Source of the DNA: DATFYM01 sp035315065
GTDB taxonomy: Bacteria > Acidobacteriota > Terriglobia > UBA7540
NCBI GenBank assembly: GCA_035315065.1
Contig: DATFYM010000020.1
Coordinates: 1-52,929, forward strand
Length of the DNA: 52,929 bases
Direction of reading: 5' to 3'
Shown here: one piece after another, positions 16,213 through 23,821 of the stretch
How the letters are laid out: every line of letters begins with the position of its first letter
Position numbering within the stretch: the first letter of the stretch is position 1
Program-made: the position numbers and the translations under genes
The notes under the pieces: generated by a model
The model's database searches: none
What the model saw: the letters and a program-made list of their open reading frames with translations, nothing else
What the model was told of the DNA's origin: nothing

Positions 16213-18450
16213 TCACCCCACCCGCGCCAGTCCATGTCGCCGCGGCCAATCGTGCCGCAGATAGTGGACAAACTCCTCCCACTCCTGCTGCGATGCCGGA
16301 TGCTCGATAAAATCATCCGCCTCGCGCTTGGCCCACTCCAGGATTTCCTGGTCGCGCACCAGGTTGGCGATGCGGAACGTCGGGATTCCGGCCTGCCGCG
16401 TGCCGAAGAAGTCGCCGGGGCCGCGCAGCTTCAGGTCGATCTCAGCGATCTTGAAGCCGTCGGTGGTTTCGACCATGGTGCGCAGGCGCTCTTCGGCCAC
16501 CTCGGAGCGGCCTCCGGCGGCCACCAGCAGGCACGTGGACTTGCCGCGCCCGCGTCCGATGCGCCCGCGAAGCTGGTGCAGTTGCGCCAAGCCGAAGCGC
16601 TCCGCGTGCTCGATCAGCATCACCGTGGCGTTCGGCACGTCGACGCCCACTTCCACCACCGTCGTCGCCACCAGGACCTGCACCTCGCCCGCCTTGAAGC
16701 GGCGCATGACGTCGTCTTTCTCCTCGCTGCGCAGGCGTCCGTGCAGCAGCCCCACCGTAAACTGCGGGAAGACGTTGGCCTTGAGGTGCTCGTACTCGCG
16801 TACCGCGGCGCGAACGTCGAGCTTCTCCGACTCCTCCACCAGCGGGTAGACGACGTAAGCCTGCTCGCCGGCGCGCAGCTTGTCGCGCATGAATTCGAAG
16901 GCACGCTCGCGGTCGCGCTCGGCGAAGAGTCTGGTCGCGATCGGCGTGCGGTTGGGCGGGAGCTGATCGATCACCGAGACGTCGAGATCGCCGTAAAGCG
17001 TCAGAGCCAGCGTGCGCGGGATGGGCGTGGCGCTCATCACCAGGACGTCCGGCGTGACGCCCTTGCGGATCAGCGAGTAGCGCTGCATGACGCCGAAGCG
17101 ATGCTGCTCGTCCATCACCACCAGGCCCATTCGCGCAAACTCCACGTCCTCTTCGAGCAAGGCGTGCGTCCCCACCACCAGTCGCACGTCGCCGGCGGCG
17201 ATGCGCCGCTTCAGATCCTCCTTCTCGCTCGCCTTGCGCGCACTCACCAGAAGATCCACCTCGTAGGGCAACCCAAGCTGCCGGACGTAGAGGAAGTGTT
17301 GCGTCGCCAGAATTTCGGTGGGCGCCATCAGCGCGACTTGGTAGCCGTTTTCGATAGCCAGGATCGCCGCCTGGATGGCCACGATGGTCTTGCCCGATCC
17401 CACGTCGCCCTGGAGGAGCCGGTTCATGGGGTGCGGCGAGCACATGTCGTCCACGATTTCCCGCAGCACGCGCTTCTGCGCGGCGGTGGGATGAAAGGGC
17501 AGAATCCTCTTGATCACCTCGCGGGCGCTCGGCATCACCCGGAACTGGATGCCGGCGGCCGTCTTCTGATTGCGGTGCTTCAGCGCCAGCCGCGCGCCCA
17601 CATTGAAGAACTCCTCAAAGATCATCCGCACCTGGGGCGGAGTGCGGAAGCGCGCCAGCACCTCCAAGTCCGTGGTCTCGGCCGGAAAATGCGTCTGCCG
17701 GATGGCAGGGCCTCGGTCGAGCAGCTTGTTCTTGCGGCGCACACTCTCGGGCAGGTACTCGGGAATCTGCCCCTCCACCAGCGCCAGGGTGTTCCAGGTG
17801 AGGCGCCGGAGGACGCGCGGAGTGAGGGCGCCGATCGATTCGTAAATCGGCACCACGCGCCCCACTTCCAGCGGAGTTTCGTCCACTTCCTCGGCTTCGG
17901 GGAGAATCTCATATTGCGGCTGGATAATTTGCAGGTTGCCCACGCCGTACTGGTCGCGCTCCACCTTGCCGTAGAAGAAGACGCGCTGCCCGGCGCGGAA
18001 GATGTGGTTCTTCTGGAGATACGCGGCGTTGAACCATTTGCAGCGGATCATGTTGCCGCGCCGTGAAGACGGGAATCGGGAGTCGGGAGTCGGGAGTTGG
18101 GAAGAAGTTGGGGACGGGAGTCGGCATTCTTCCCGACTGCCGACTGCCGACTGCCGACTGCCGACTTCTGTCGTACTGGCGTCCACCGCCGAGAGGTCGA
18201 AGATGTACATCCCGCCGCGCGTGCGCATCAGGCCGCAGGTGAGCACCCGCGTCAGTATGGTAGCGTACTGGCCGGGCATGAGGTCGCGAATAGGAGTGAC
18301 GCGCTTCCGGTCCTCGTACCGAAACGGCGTGTAATAGAGCAGATCCTCCACGGTGTGAATGCCGCGTGTGGATAGGAGTTCGGCGCGCACCGGGCCCACG
18401 CCCTTCAGGTACTGAACCTCGGAATTGAGCGACACTCCTGCGATTGGCAT
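16213..18450 (-). CDS. recG: ATP-dependent DNA helicase RecG
   Basis: The start at 18450 is chosen because the family N-terminus (VQYLKGVGPVRAELL) follows closely; the longer frame to 18507 runs into a TGATGAATGATGA repeat. About 745 residues: wedge/OB domain first, Walker A GDVGSGKT near 347-354, DEQHRFGV near 446, SATPIPRTLALT, and the C-terminal helicase lobe with GRIGRGRGKS. RecG remodels stalled replication forks and Holliday junctions. Odd feature: residues about 92-132 (GSRQSAVGSREE through SQLPTPDSRFPSS) are translated from a GGGAGTCGGGAGTC / GACTGCCGACTGCC tandem repeat at about 18065-18172, inserted in frame inside the wedge domain, making the protein some 40 residues longer than expected there. 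Confidence 0.93.
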   Translation of the reverse strand: MPIAGVSLNSEVQYLKGVGPVRAELLSTRGIHTVEDLLYYTPFRYEDRKRVTPIRDLMPGQYATILTRVLTCGLMRTRGGMYIFDLSAVDASTTEVGSRQSAVGSREECRLPSPTSSQLPTPDSRFPSSRRGNMIRCKWFNAAYLQKNHIFRAGQRVFFYGKVERDQYGVGNLQIIQPQYEILPEAEEVDETPLEVGRVVPIYESIGALTPRVLRRLTWNTLALVEGQIPEYLPESVRRKNKLLDRGPAIRQTHFPAETTDLEVLARFRTPPQVRMIFEEFFNVGARLALKHRNQKTAAGIQFRVMPSAREVIKRILPFHPTAAQKRVLREIVDDMCSPHPMNRLLQGDVGSGKTIVAIQAAILAIENGYQVALMAPTEILATQHFLYVRQLGLPYEVDLLVSARKASEKEDLKRRIAAGDVRLVVGTHALLEEDVEFARMGLVVMDEQHRFGVMQRYSLIRKGVTPDVLVMSATPIPRTLALTLYGDLDVSVIDQLPPNRTPIATRLFAERDRERAFEFMRDKLRAGEQAYVVYPLVEESEKLDVRAAVREYEHLKANVFPQFTVGLLHGRLRSEEKDDVMRRFKAGEVQVLVATTVVEVGVDVPNATVMLIEHAERFGLAQLHQLRGRIGRGRGKSTCLLVAAGGRSEVAEERLRTMVETTDGFKIAEIDLKLRGPGDFFGTRQAGIPTFRIANLVRDQEILEWAKREADDFIEHPASQQEWEEFVHYLRHDWPRRHGLARVG
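18065..18172. repeat. GGGAGTC/GACTGCC tandem repeat inside recG
   Basis: Left half: repeated CGGGAGT units. Right half: four copies of GACTGCC-type 7-mers. The halves are partly complementary and could form a large stem. The array is in frame within recG. Confidence 0.7.
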
Positions 18451-18543
18451 TGCCACTCTATATCTTACAGGGACTGAAGAAAATGATGAATGATGAATGA
18501 TGAACAAAGGAGAAGAGTTAAGAGTCGCTGGTCTTCAGTTCAT

Positions 18544-18621
18544 CATTTCCTCGATGCCGCAACTGAGAATATTGCTAAGCTGTTTTGCGGCGTCTTTTTA
18601 CAGCCGGATGGTCCAGTTCAT
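18544..18621 (-). pseudogene. Decayed RelE/ParE-type toxin start
   Basis: Overlapping the antitoxin's 3' end, an ATG at 18621 reads MNWTIRL, a TAA at 18598-18600, then KDAAKQLSNI and a few more residues before a stop. Apart from the TAA this is the usual N-terminus of RelE/ParE-superfamily toxins (short strand, then a helix with A.KQL). The rest of the toxin is absent. The position immediately behind and overlapping an AbrB-type antitoxin supports the reading, but only about 18 codons remain. Confidence 0.4.
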
Positions 18622-18883
18622 GGCGGAGTTGGAGGGTTATGTACTCGCCGCGTCGATGTTGAACTTCTCCCCGGCGAACGAGGGTCTCTTCCTCAGGCGT
18701 AAGGACATCGTCGGCGTCGGCCAGTTTCTTGGGCTTGATGAGGACAGCGCCCTGAGCACGTTGCACCTCGACAAAATCGCCCTCCTGGAGGCCGAGAGCT
18801 TCGCAGACCCGCTTAGGGATGACCACTTGGCGCCGCTTCCCAACTCTGCTGAATGATGCCTTTTCCGCGTTTCTGACGCTCAT
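18575..18883 (-). CDS. AbrB/MazE-type antitoxin-like DNA-binding protein
   Basis: A 102-residue protein. The swapped-hairpin AbrB domain is at the N-terminus: FSRVGKRRQVVIPKRVCEAL followed by GLQEGDFVEVQRAQGAVLIK. The C-terminal half (DDVLTPEEETLVRRGE, then a basic tail HPAVKRRRKTA) is the toxin-contacting and autoregulation region in such pairs. The cognate toxin should follow directly, but only a stop-interrupted remnant is seen, so this is probably an orphan antitoxin. It could still act as a repressor of its own promoter or neutralise a toxin from elsewhere. Confidence 0.8.
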   Translation of the reverse strand: MSVRNAEKASFSRVGKRRQVVIPKRVCEALGLQEGDFVEVQRAQGAVLIKPKKLADADDVLTPEEETLVRRGEVQHRRGEYITLQLRHELDHPAVKRRRKTA

Positions 18884-18997
18884 ACGATCAGTCAGTCAAT
18901 AATTCATCATTTCCGGCGCTATAATGAGGAATTGCGCAGCTCGCAATCGTTTGGGGGCGGGTCTTGGGTGCGCGACATAAGAGTCGAATCAGAGGTA

Positions 18998-19042
18998 GCG
19001 CGGGCGTCTCGCCCGCTGTGGCGGGAGCGTCCCGCTCCCGCG
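18998..19042. repeat. GC-rich double-hairpin intergenic repeat
   Basis: GCGGGCGTCTCGCCCGC followed by GCGGGAGCGTCCCGCTCCCGC gives two adjacent hairpins. This REP-like sequence type is dispersed in such genomes. Here it directly abuts the truncated kinase. Confidence 0.6.
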
Positions 19043-19056
19043 AAGGAAGGGCCAAC

Positions 19057-19215
19057 TCCCTGCAAATACTCCATCACCAAAAAGTCGACGCCGTCTTGGT
19101 GCCCAACGTCGTGCAGAATGCACATGCGGGGATGATTCAACGACGAAATGGCACGGGCCTCGCGCTCGAAGCGCTCTTTCAGAGCCGGGTTGGAAGAAAG
19201 CGGACCCAATCCCAC
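19057..19215 (-). pseudogene. Serine/threonine kinase N-lobe fragment
   Basis: About 50 codons read LSSNPALKERFEREARAISS, then LNHPRMCILHDVGHQDGVDF and LVMEYLQG: the helix C with its conserved glutamate (FEREARA) through the hinge (VMEYL) of a Hanks-type kinase. The glycine loop, catalytic lysine, HRD and DFG are all missing. The right end of the homology runs into the GC-rich repeat at 18998-19042, suggesting that the repeat marks the breakpoint. Confidence 0.7.
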
Positions 19216-19351
19216 TAACCACCTACCTGGGACGGCCGGTTCGCTCCGGGCAGGCTCCGCCTACTCTTGATTGAAGAGTGGCGATTGTCGACTCCTGAGC
19301 AGCAGACTCCCGCGGTGTCGAATCAGAATCCGAATGATGTATCCTGGTCTC

Positions 19352-20083
19352 ATGGATGAGCTCAAGGGAAGAGTCGCCTTGGTTACCGGTTCGAGTCGAG
19401 GGATTGGCCGCGCGATCGCGTTGGCGCTTGCGGAGGCCGGAGCCGATGTGGTGCTCAACTTTCTGAGGCGCTCGGCAGAAGCGCAGGCCGTGGAGTTGGA
19501 GATCCGTCAGTTGGGGCGGCGGTGTGTCAACATCCAGGCTGACGTGTCCTCCGCGAGCGATGTTGAGCGCCTCATCAAAGCCGGCGAAGACTGGATTGGG
19601 CCTATCGATGTCCTCGTGAACAACGCCGGCATTTCCCGCCCCCAGCCTATCGAGGAGATCACCGAGCAGGATTGGGACGAGGTGATCACGGCGAACCTCA
19701 AATCCTGCTTCCTCGTGACGCAAGCCGTGCTGCCCGGTATGCGGGCTCGCAAGTGGGGCCGCATCGTCAATCTGTCCTCGGTGGCAGCGCAGGTAGGGGG
19801 AGTCGTCGGACCGCACTACGCCGCCTCGAAGGCCGGCATCCTCGGTCTGACGCACTTTTATGCCCAGCGATTGGCTAAGGAAGGCATCACGGTAAACGCC
19901 ATCGCTCCCGCGCTGGTGGAGACCGAAATGGTGACATCCAATCCCAACGCGAAGCCAGACCGGATCCCGGTCGGCCGATACGGATCGCCGGGCGAGGTCG
20001 CGGAAGTGGCTGTCATGCTTGCCAGAAACGGGTATATGAACGGACAGACCATCAACGTCAACGGTGGTTGGTTCATGAGCTGA
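19352..20083 (+). CDS. SDR-family oxidoreductase, FabG-like
   Basis: A classical short-chain dehydrogenase of about 243 residues. The start at 19352 gives MDELKGRVALVTG; ATGs at 19334 and 19337 would add a few residues. Cofactor site TGSSRGIG near residues 12-19, NNAGIS, catalytic serine in NLSSVAAQ, and HYAASKAG (Tyr and Lys) are all present. An Asn at the usual position and INVNGGWFMS at the end fit FabG-like 3-oxoacyl reductases, but SDRs with this signature use many substrates. A FabG role is only a default; no fatty acid genes flank it. Confidence 0.85.
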   Translation: MDELKGRVALVTGSSRGIGRAIALALAEAGADVVLNFLRRSAEAQAVELEIRQLGRRCVNIQADVSSASDVERLIKAGEDWIGPIDVLVNNAGISRPQPIEEITEQDWDEVITANLKSCFLVTQAVLPGMRARKWGRIVNLSSVAAQVGGVVGPHYAASKAGILGLTHFYAQRLAKEGITVNAIAPALVETEMVTSNPNAKPDRIPVGRYGSPGEVAEVAVMLARNGYMNGQTINVNGGWFMS

Positions 20084-20905
20084 CTGCTGACCAACTTCCC
20101 CAAACTGCGACGTCCGAGGAAAGCCGCTGTGAAGTCACCCGGAAACAATGAGCTACCCAGGCGCCGCCGGAAAGACATAACAAGGAGACGGTGGTACGCG
20201 CGCCCGGCCGAGCCTGGTGGGCTCGTTCACGGCACGATTGCAGGGAGGTCTGGAGGTCTGCTTGGAGGACCACGGGGAACAGAAGTTGAAGTGGCAGGAG
20301 ACCACCGAGCGCGGTCGGCGTCGACGGTACGGCAGGCTAGCATACGAGGCTCTACTGCCGGGAGGAAACCAAAACACGGGACCCGCGGTGGTTGACTTCA
20401 CCGACTGCCTCGCTGAGCGCCACGCTTCGGGCCCAGCAGAGCTTGGCTCCGGTGAGGTCAACAGGCGCGGAACAAGGACAAATGAGAAGATTCTAAATGA
20501 GATATGAACGCGGCCGAAAATAAACTCATTTACAGTAAAAAAAGCTTGACAACCGTGAAGGCATGATGGTAGAAACGTGCTTCATTCAGGTGGGCTCTCC
20601 GCAGAAAAAAGTTAATGTATGGGTTCGGCACTTCGCGGGAACGGCCTTGTGGCTGCGAACGCGCCGCGAGGGGTCGATCCTAAGGGGCGAGGCTGTTTCC
20701 GGGTGACATCGCGTGCGCCTGAAAGATTCTGGGTTCAGCCGGAGATGACATCGCGATCAGAGAGAATCGGACTCAGCGCTGTTCGCCTCAGCAGCCTGAA
20801 GGCGTGGGTTTAGCTGAATCGGAGCGAACCCCCAAAAGGGGCTGCCCGGTGACGCTTTCTTAAGACCTCGGGCAGCGCGTGAACTGAGAGTGGGAGGACT
20901 TAGCG
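20084..20905. other. Long intergenic region with promoter and leader
   Basis: About 820 bases. The first part (20084-20540) holds open frames without family features and no RNA gene I recognise. A promoter sits at 20546-20575. From about 20582 to 20905 a probable 5' leader precedes the PEP-CTERM gene; it includes a hairpin CTGCCCG...CGGGCAG at about 20849-20882 and CCCCCAAAAGGGG just before it. I checked by eye for c-di-GMP, cobalamin and tmRNA/RNase P signatures and did not find them. Confidence 0.4.
20546..20575 (+). promoter_or_regulatory. Promoter upstream of the surface-protein cluster
   Basis: TTGACA at 20546-20551, an 18-base spacer, and TAGAAA at 20570-20575. The local AT-rich sequence contrasts with the GC-rich surroundings. 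Transcription from here would give a leader of over 300 bases before the PEP-CTERM gene. Confidence 0.5.
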
Positions 20906-21556
20906 ATGCGAAGGGCTTGTTTCTTTTTGCTTCTGGGCCTGGTCCTGAACGGTGGGGCAACGGCTTGGGCGGACAGCATAAACATAGGGGACATCTATCT
21001 CAACCTCAGCAACAGCCCGAGCATCGTCACTATTAATGTCGACGACTTCACGGGCCTCAGCAGCACTGGCTCCTCTGACTTTCCGGTGTCGACCAACGTG
21101 GTGTTCAGCAATGTGGCGCTGGCGGTGTCCTGTTTCAACGCGCAGTGCGCGACTGACTTGGGCGCACCGCAAATCACGTACTCAAACCTGGGCCCCCTTG
21201 ACCCTTCTAACGGCACGGGCAGCTTGACTGGTCCCGGCTTTTCCCTCAGCGACGAATTCTCTCAGATAGTCTTGACGGCTGACTTGAGCGCTACCCAACT
21301 GACCCTTTTTGACAACTCCGTGTTCACTGGATCGTCTTCGATTAGCTTCACGTTCTTGCCCAACCCTAACAACAATGGCGGCACTTCCGATTTCTTGGTA
21401 GCCTGCGACCCGGCCGGCGATCCGTGCGATCTTGGCATTCTCACCGACACGGGTTCGAGAACGGCAGTGCCAGAACCGGGCTCGGTGGAACTGCTGGGCC
21501 TCGCGTTCGGCGGTCTCCTGGCGTGGAAGGCACGTAAGTTGATAGCCTGGACGTAG
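20906..21556 (+). CDS. PEP-CTERM sorting domain protein
   Basis: A 216-residue exported protein starting behind GGGAGGA. It has a signal peptide (MRRACFFLLLGLVLNG, cleavage after TAWA), a Ser/Thr/Asn-rich body with two Cys pairs, and a C-terminal PEP-CTERM signal: VPEPGS, a hydrophobic run LLGLAFGGLLAW and a basic end KARK. Such proteins are cut and handled by an exosortase (EpsH/XrtA type) and delivered to the surface or exopolysaccharide. No exosortase is in the window. It is the first gene of a large co-oriented cluster of exported proteins. Confidence 0.9.
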   Translation: MRRACFFLLLGLVLNGGATAWADSINIGDIYLNLSNSPSIVTINVDDFTGLSSTGSSDFPVSTNVVFSNVALAVSCFNAQCATDLGAPQITYSNLGPLDPSNGTGSLTGPGFSLSDEFSQIVLTADLSATQLTLFDNSVFTGSSSISFTFLPNPNNNGGTSDFLVACDPAGDPCDLGILTDTGSRTAVPEPGSVELLGLAFGGLLAWKARKLIAWT

Positions 21557-21847
21557 AGGGGTGAAGTACCTTTGATGAATGCTTACAGCACGTGTGTTGC
21601 TGTCGATCAGGGTGCTATAAGAACCTTGTGCGGCAAGTCGTTCTGAGTTCGGTAGCGAAGAGCTGCTTTGGGGTGCGGTCACGTGGCCGCGTGTTAGAAG
21701 ACTGTAGTCGATTTGTTGGGCCCTTTCCTTCCGTGAGGTAGTCAGATTCGGGCGAAAGCCCCTTATCTATCGGCGGCGCAGTGGCGTAGGCAGCCATGAT
21801 GTGTCGACTTGACGAGTAGGCGTCTCGAGAAGACAGTCGGAGGGGTA

Positions 21848-23800
21848 ATGATGAGGGACCTTTTCCCAAGGCATGACTGTCATGCTACCGGAGTCGCGTC
21901 GGTTCGCGTGCGGCTCTTCCCCAGATTTCCATTCCCGGCCTTCCTGAACGCTACGCTTCTGGTCGTCTTTCTGCTTTTCTATCCATTCTTCTTATTGCGA
22001 GCCGGTGTGAGGGACGAGGCCGGGCCCCGGTGGGCATCTTCGGCCGACGGCATCGAGGCCCCTGCCCGGTCGGGTCAATCGATTGCCCTACCAAGTTCGG
22101 CTACAGCCGATCCCTCACAACCCGAGCCGCCGCCGACTCGTGCTACGGACGCATCGACCGGCGGCAGGGAAGCGGGCTCCCCGGTCTTCACTATTCCGTA
22201 CCTGGGAAGCGCGAGTGCGCCGGTGACAATTGTGGAGTTCACGGATTTTGAGTGCCCGTTTTGTGGACAAATGGCGCCAGTCCTGGACGAGATTGTGAAA
22301 TCGTATCCGGACAAGGTTCGGGTGATCTTCAAGCACTGCCCGCTCCCCGTTCACACTCACGCGGATCTCGCCCACGAGGCCTCAGTTGCCGCCGCGGCGC
22401 AGGGCAAGTTTTGGGAAATGTATCATCTGCTCTTTGCGAACCAGGAGCACCTTGAAGAAGCCGATTTGCTCCGCTACGCTGACGAGCTGCAATTGAATCT
22501 CGGTGCATTCCGGCGGGCGCTGGACACCCACGCTTACCGACCCCTGGTTGCCGACAGCGTCGCGGAAGCGAAAGGGCTGGGGGTGACAGGCACGCCGACC
22601 CTTTTCATTAACGGGCGGAGGGTGGGAGGGGCGGAGAATTTCGAGGCGCTCAAGCTCGCCGTGGATCGAGCCTTGGGAGTTGAAACTCCGGCGCCTGCCG
22701 TTCGAGAAGCCAAGTCGGGAGGGCAACAGGAGAACATCCCCGTTGGCCAAGCCCCGGTGCGCGGTTCTCCCCAAGCTCCCGTCAGTGTCGTCGAGTTCGC
22801 GGACTTCCAGTGCCCCTTCTGCGCGAAAGTAGAAGGTACGCTCAATCAGGTTCTCACGGAATACCCCTCCGGCGTCAAACTGGTGTTCAAAAGCTTCCCT
22901 CTCGATTTCCACCGCGATTCCATGCTCGCTCACCGGGCCGCGTTGGCGGCCGGCGAGCAGGGTAAGTTTTGGGAAATGCATGACCTGATCCTTGCCCAGC
23001 AGCGGGCGATCAAGCGCGACGACCTGATGGGGATGGCGAAGGGGCTAGGTCTGGACATGGGCCGGTTCGCTGCCGGCCTCGACAGCGACAGGCTGCTGGC
23101 GATGGTGGAGGCCGACCGCTCCGAGGGCGCTCATCTGGGCGTCCAAGGCACGCCCACATTTTTCGTGGAGGGCAAGGAATTGGAAGGCGCGGCGACGCCA
23201 GCGCAGTTCGAGCAGATGATCGACGGCGCGTTGGTGGCCAAGGGAGTCAAGCCTGCCCAGCGGTTCAAGACCCCGGTTTTGGATGGCGGCCCGACCAAAG
23301 GACCGGAAGGGGCGCCGGTGACGATCCTTTGGTATTCCGATGCCGCCAGCCCGCTGGCGCCCAAGGCAGCGCAGCTCATCGACCAGGTGTTGGACGCTTA
23401 TCCGGAGAAAGTCCGGGTGGTGTTCAAGCATCGGCCGCTCGAGTTTCATCAGGACGCCTACCTGGCGCACGAGGCGCTCATGGCGGCAGGGGCGCAGGGC
23501 AAATTTTGGGCGATGCAGGATTTGATCCTGGCCAATCAAAAGGCCTTGACCGAAGCCGACCTGTTGAGTTACGCCCGCGGGCTGGGCCTCAACGCACAGA
23601 AGTTTTCCGACGACCTTGACCGGCACGTCTACCGAAGCCAAGTGCAAGCAGACATCTCAGAGGCTAAGAAGTCCGGGGTTTTTGGTGTACCGGTGTTCTT
23701 TGTCAACGGCCAGCGCGTGGACGGGGTTCAGACCCTGCCCGCGTTCAAGGCGATTATCGATAGCCATCTCCAACAGAGCCACATGGTGGCGGCCCGTTAA
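21848..23800 (+). CDS. Membrane-anchored protein with three DsbA-like domains
   Basis: About 650 residues. The ATG at 21848 follows GGAGGGG; the upstream ATG at 21809 is less likely. A single membrane helix lies near residues 30-50 (FLNATLLVVFLLFYPFFLL), so the rest is extracytoplasmic. Three tandem thioredoxin-fold domains of the DsbA/Thioredoxin_4 class follow. Domain 1 has CPFC at 136-139 and a cis-Pro loop TGTPTLFI; domain 2 has CPFC at 322-325 and QGTPTFFV; domain 3 keeps the fold, including GVPVFFV, but has SPLA at 501-504 where CxxC should be. The third domain is therefore redox-dead, perhaps a substrate-binding or structural module. It lies directly before a cysteine-rich secreted protein. 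Confidence 0.88.
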   Translation: MMRDLFPRHDCHATGVASVRVRLFPRFPFPAFLNATLLVVFLLFYPFFLLRAGVRDEAGPRWASSADGIEAPARSGQSIALPSSATADPSQPEPPPTRATDASTGGREAGSPVFTIPYLGSASAPVTIVEFTDFECPFCGQMAPVLDEIVKSYPDKVRVIFKHCPLPVHTHADLAHEASVAAAAQGKFWEMYHLLFANQEHLEEADLLRYADELQLNLGAFRRALDTHAYRPLVADSVAEAKGLGVTGTPTLFINGRRVGGAENFEALKLAVDRALGVETPAPAVREAKSGGQQENIPVGQAPVRGSPQAPVSVVEFADFQCPFCAKVEGTLNQVLTEYPSGVKLVFKSFPLDFHRDSMLAHRAALAAGEQGKFWEMHDLILAQQRAIKRDDLMGMAKGLGLDMGRFAAGLDSDRLLAMVEADRSEGAHLGVQGTPTFFVEGKELEGAATPAQFEQMIDGALVAKGVKPAQRFKTPVLDGGPTKGPEGAPVTILWYSDAASPLAPKAAQLIDQVLDAYPEKVRVVFKHRPLEFHQDAYLAHEALMAAGAQGKFWAMQDLILANQKALTEADLLSYARGLGLNAQKFSDDLDRHVYRSQVQADISEAKKSGVFGVPVFFVNGQRVDGVQTLPAFKAIIDSHLQQSHMVAAR

Positions 23801-23821
23801 CAGCGGTGGGGGGCAAAGAGG

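Noticed and set aside
16234..18066. Long open frame on the + strand opposite recG (about 610 codons)
   Set aside because: It is antisense to a clearly identified recG, has no family features, and arises from GC-rich codon bias on the opposite strand.
20217..20507. 96-codon + strand frame between the SDR gene and the surface cluster
   Set aside because: No recognisable domain or good ribosome binding site; composition resembles non-coding GC-rich sequence. Not called as a gene.
20582..20905. c-di-GMP, cobalamin or tmRNA/RNase P candidate in the leader
   Set aside because: None of the core consensus blocks of those RNAs could be found by eye; left as an uncharacterised leader.
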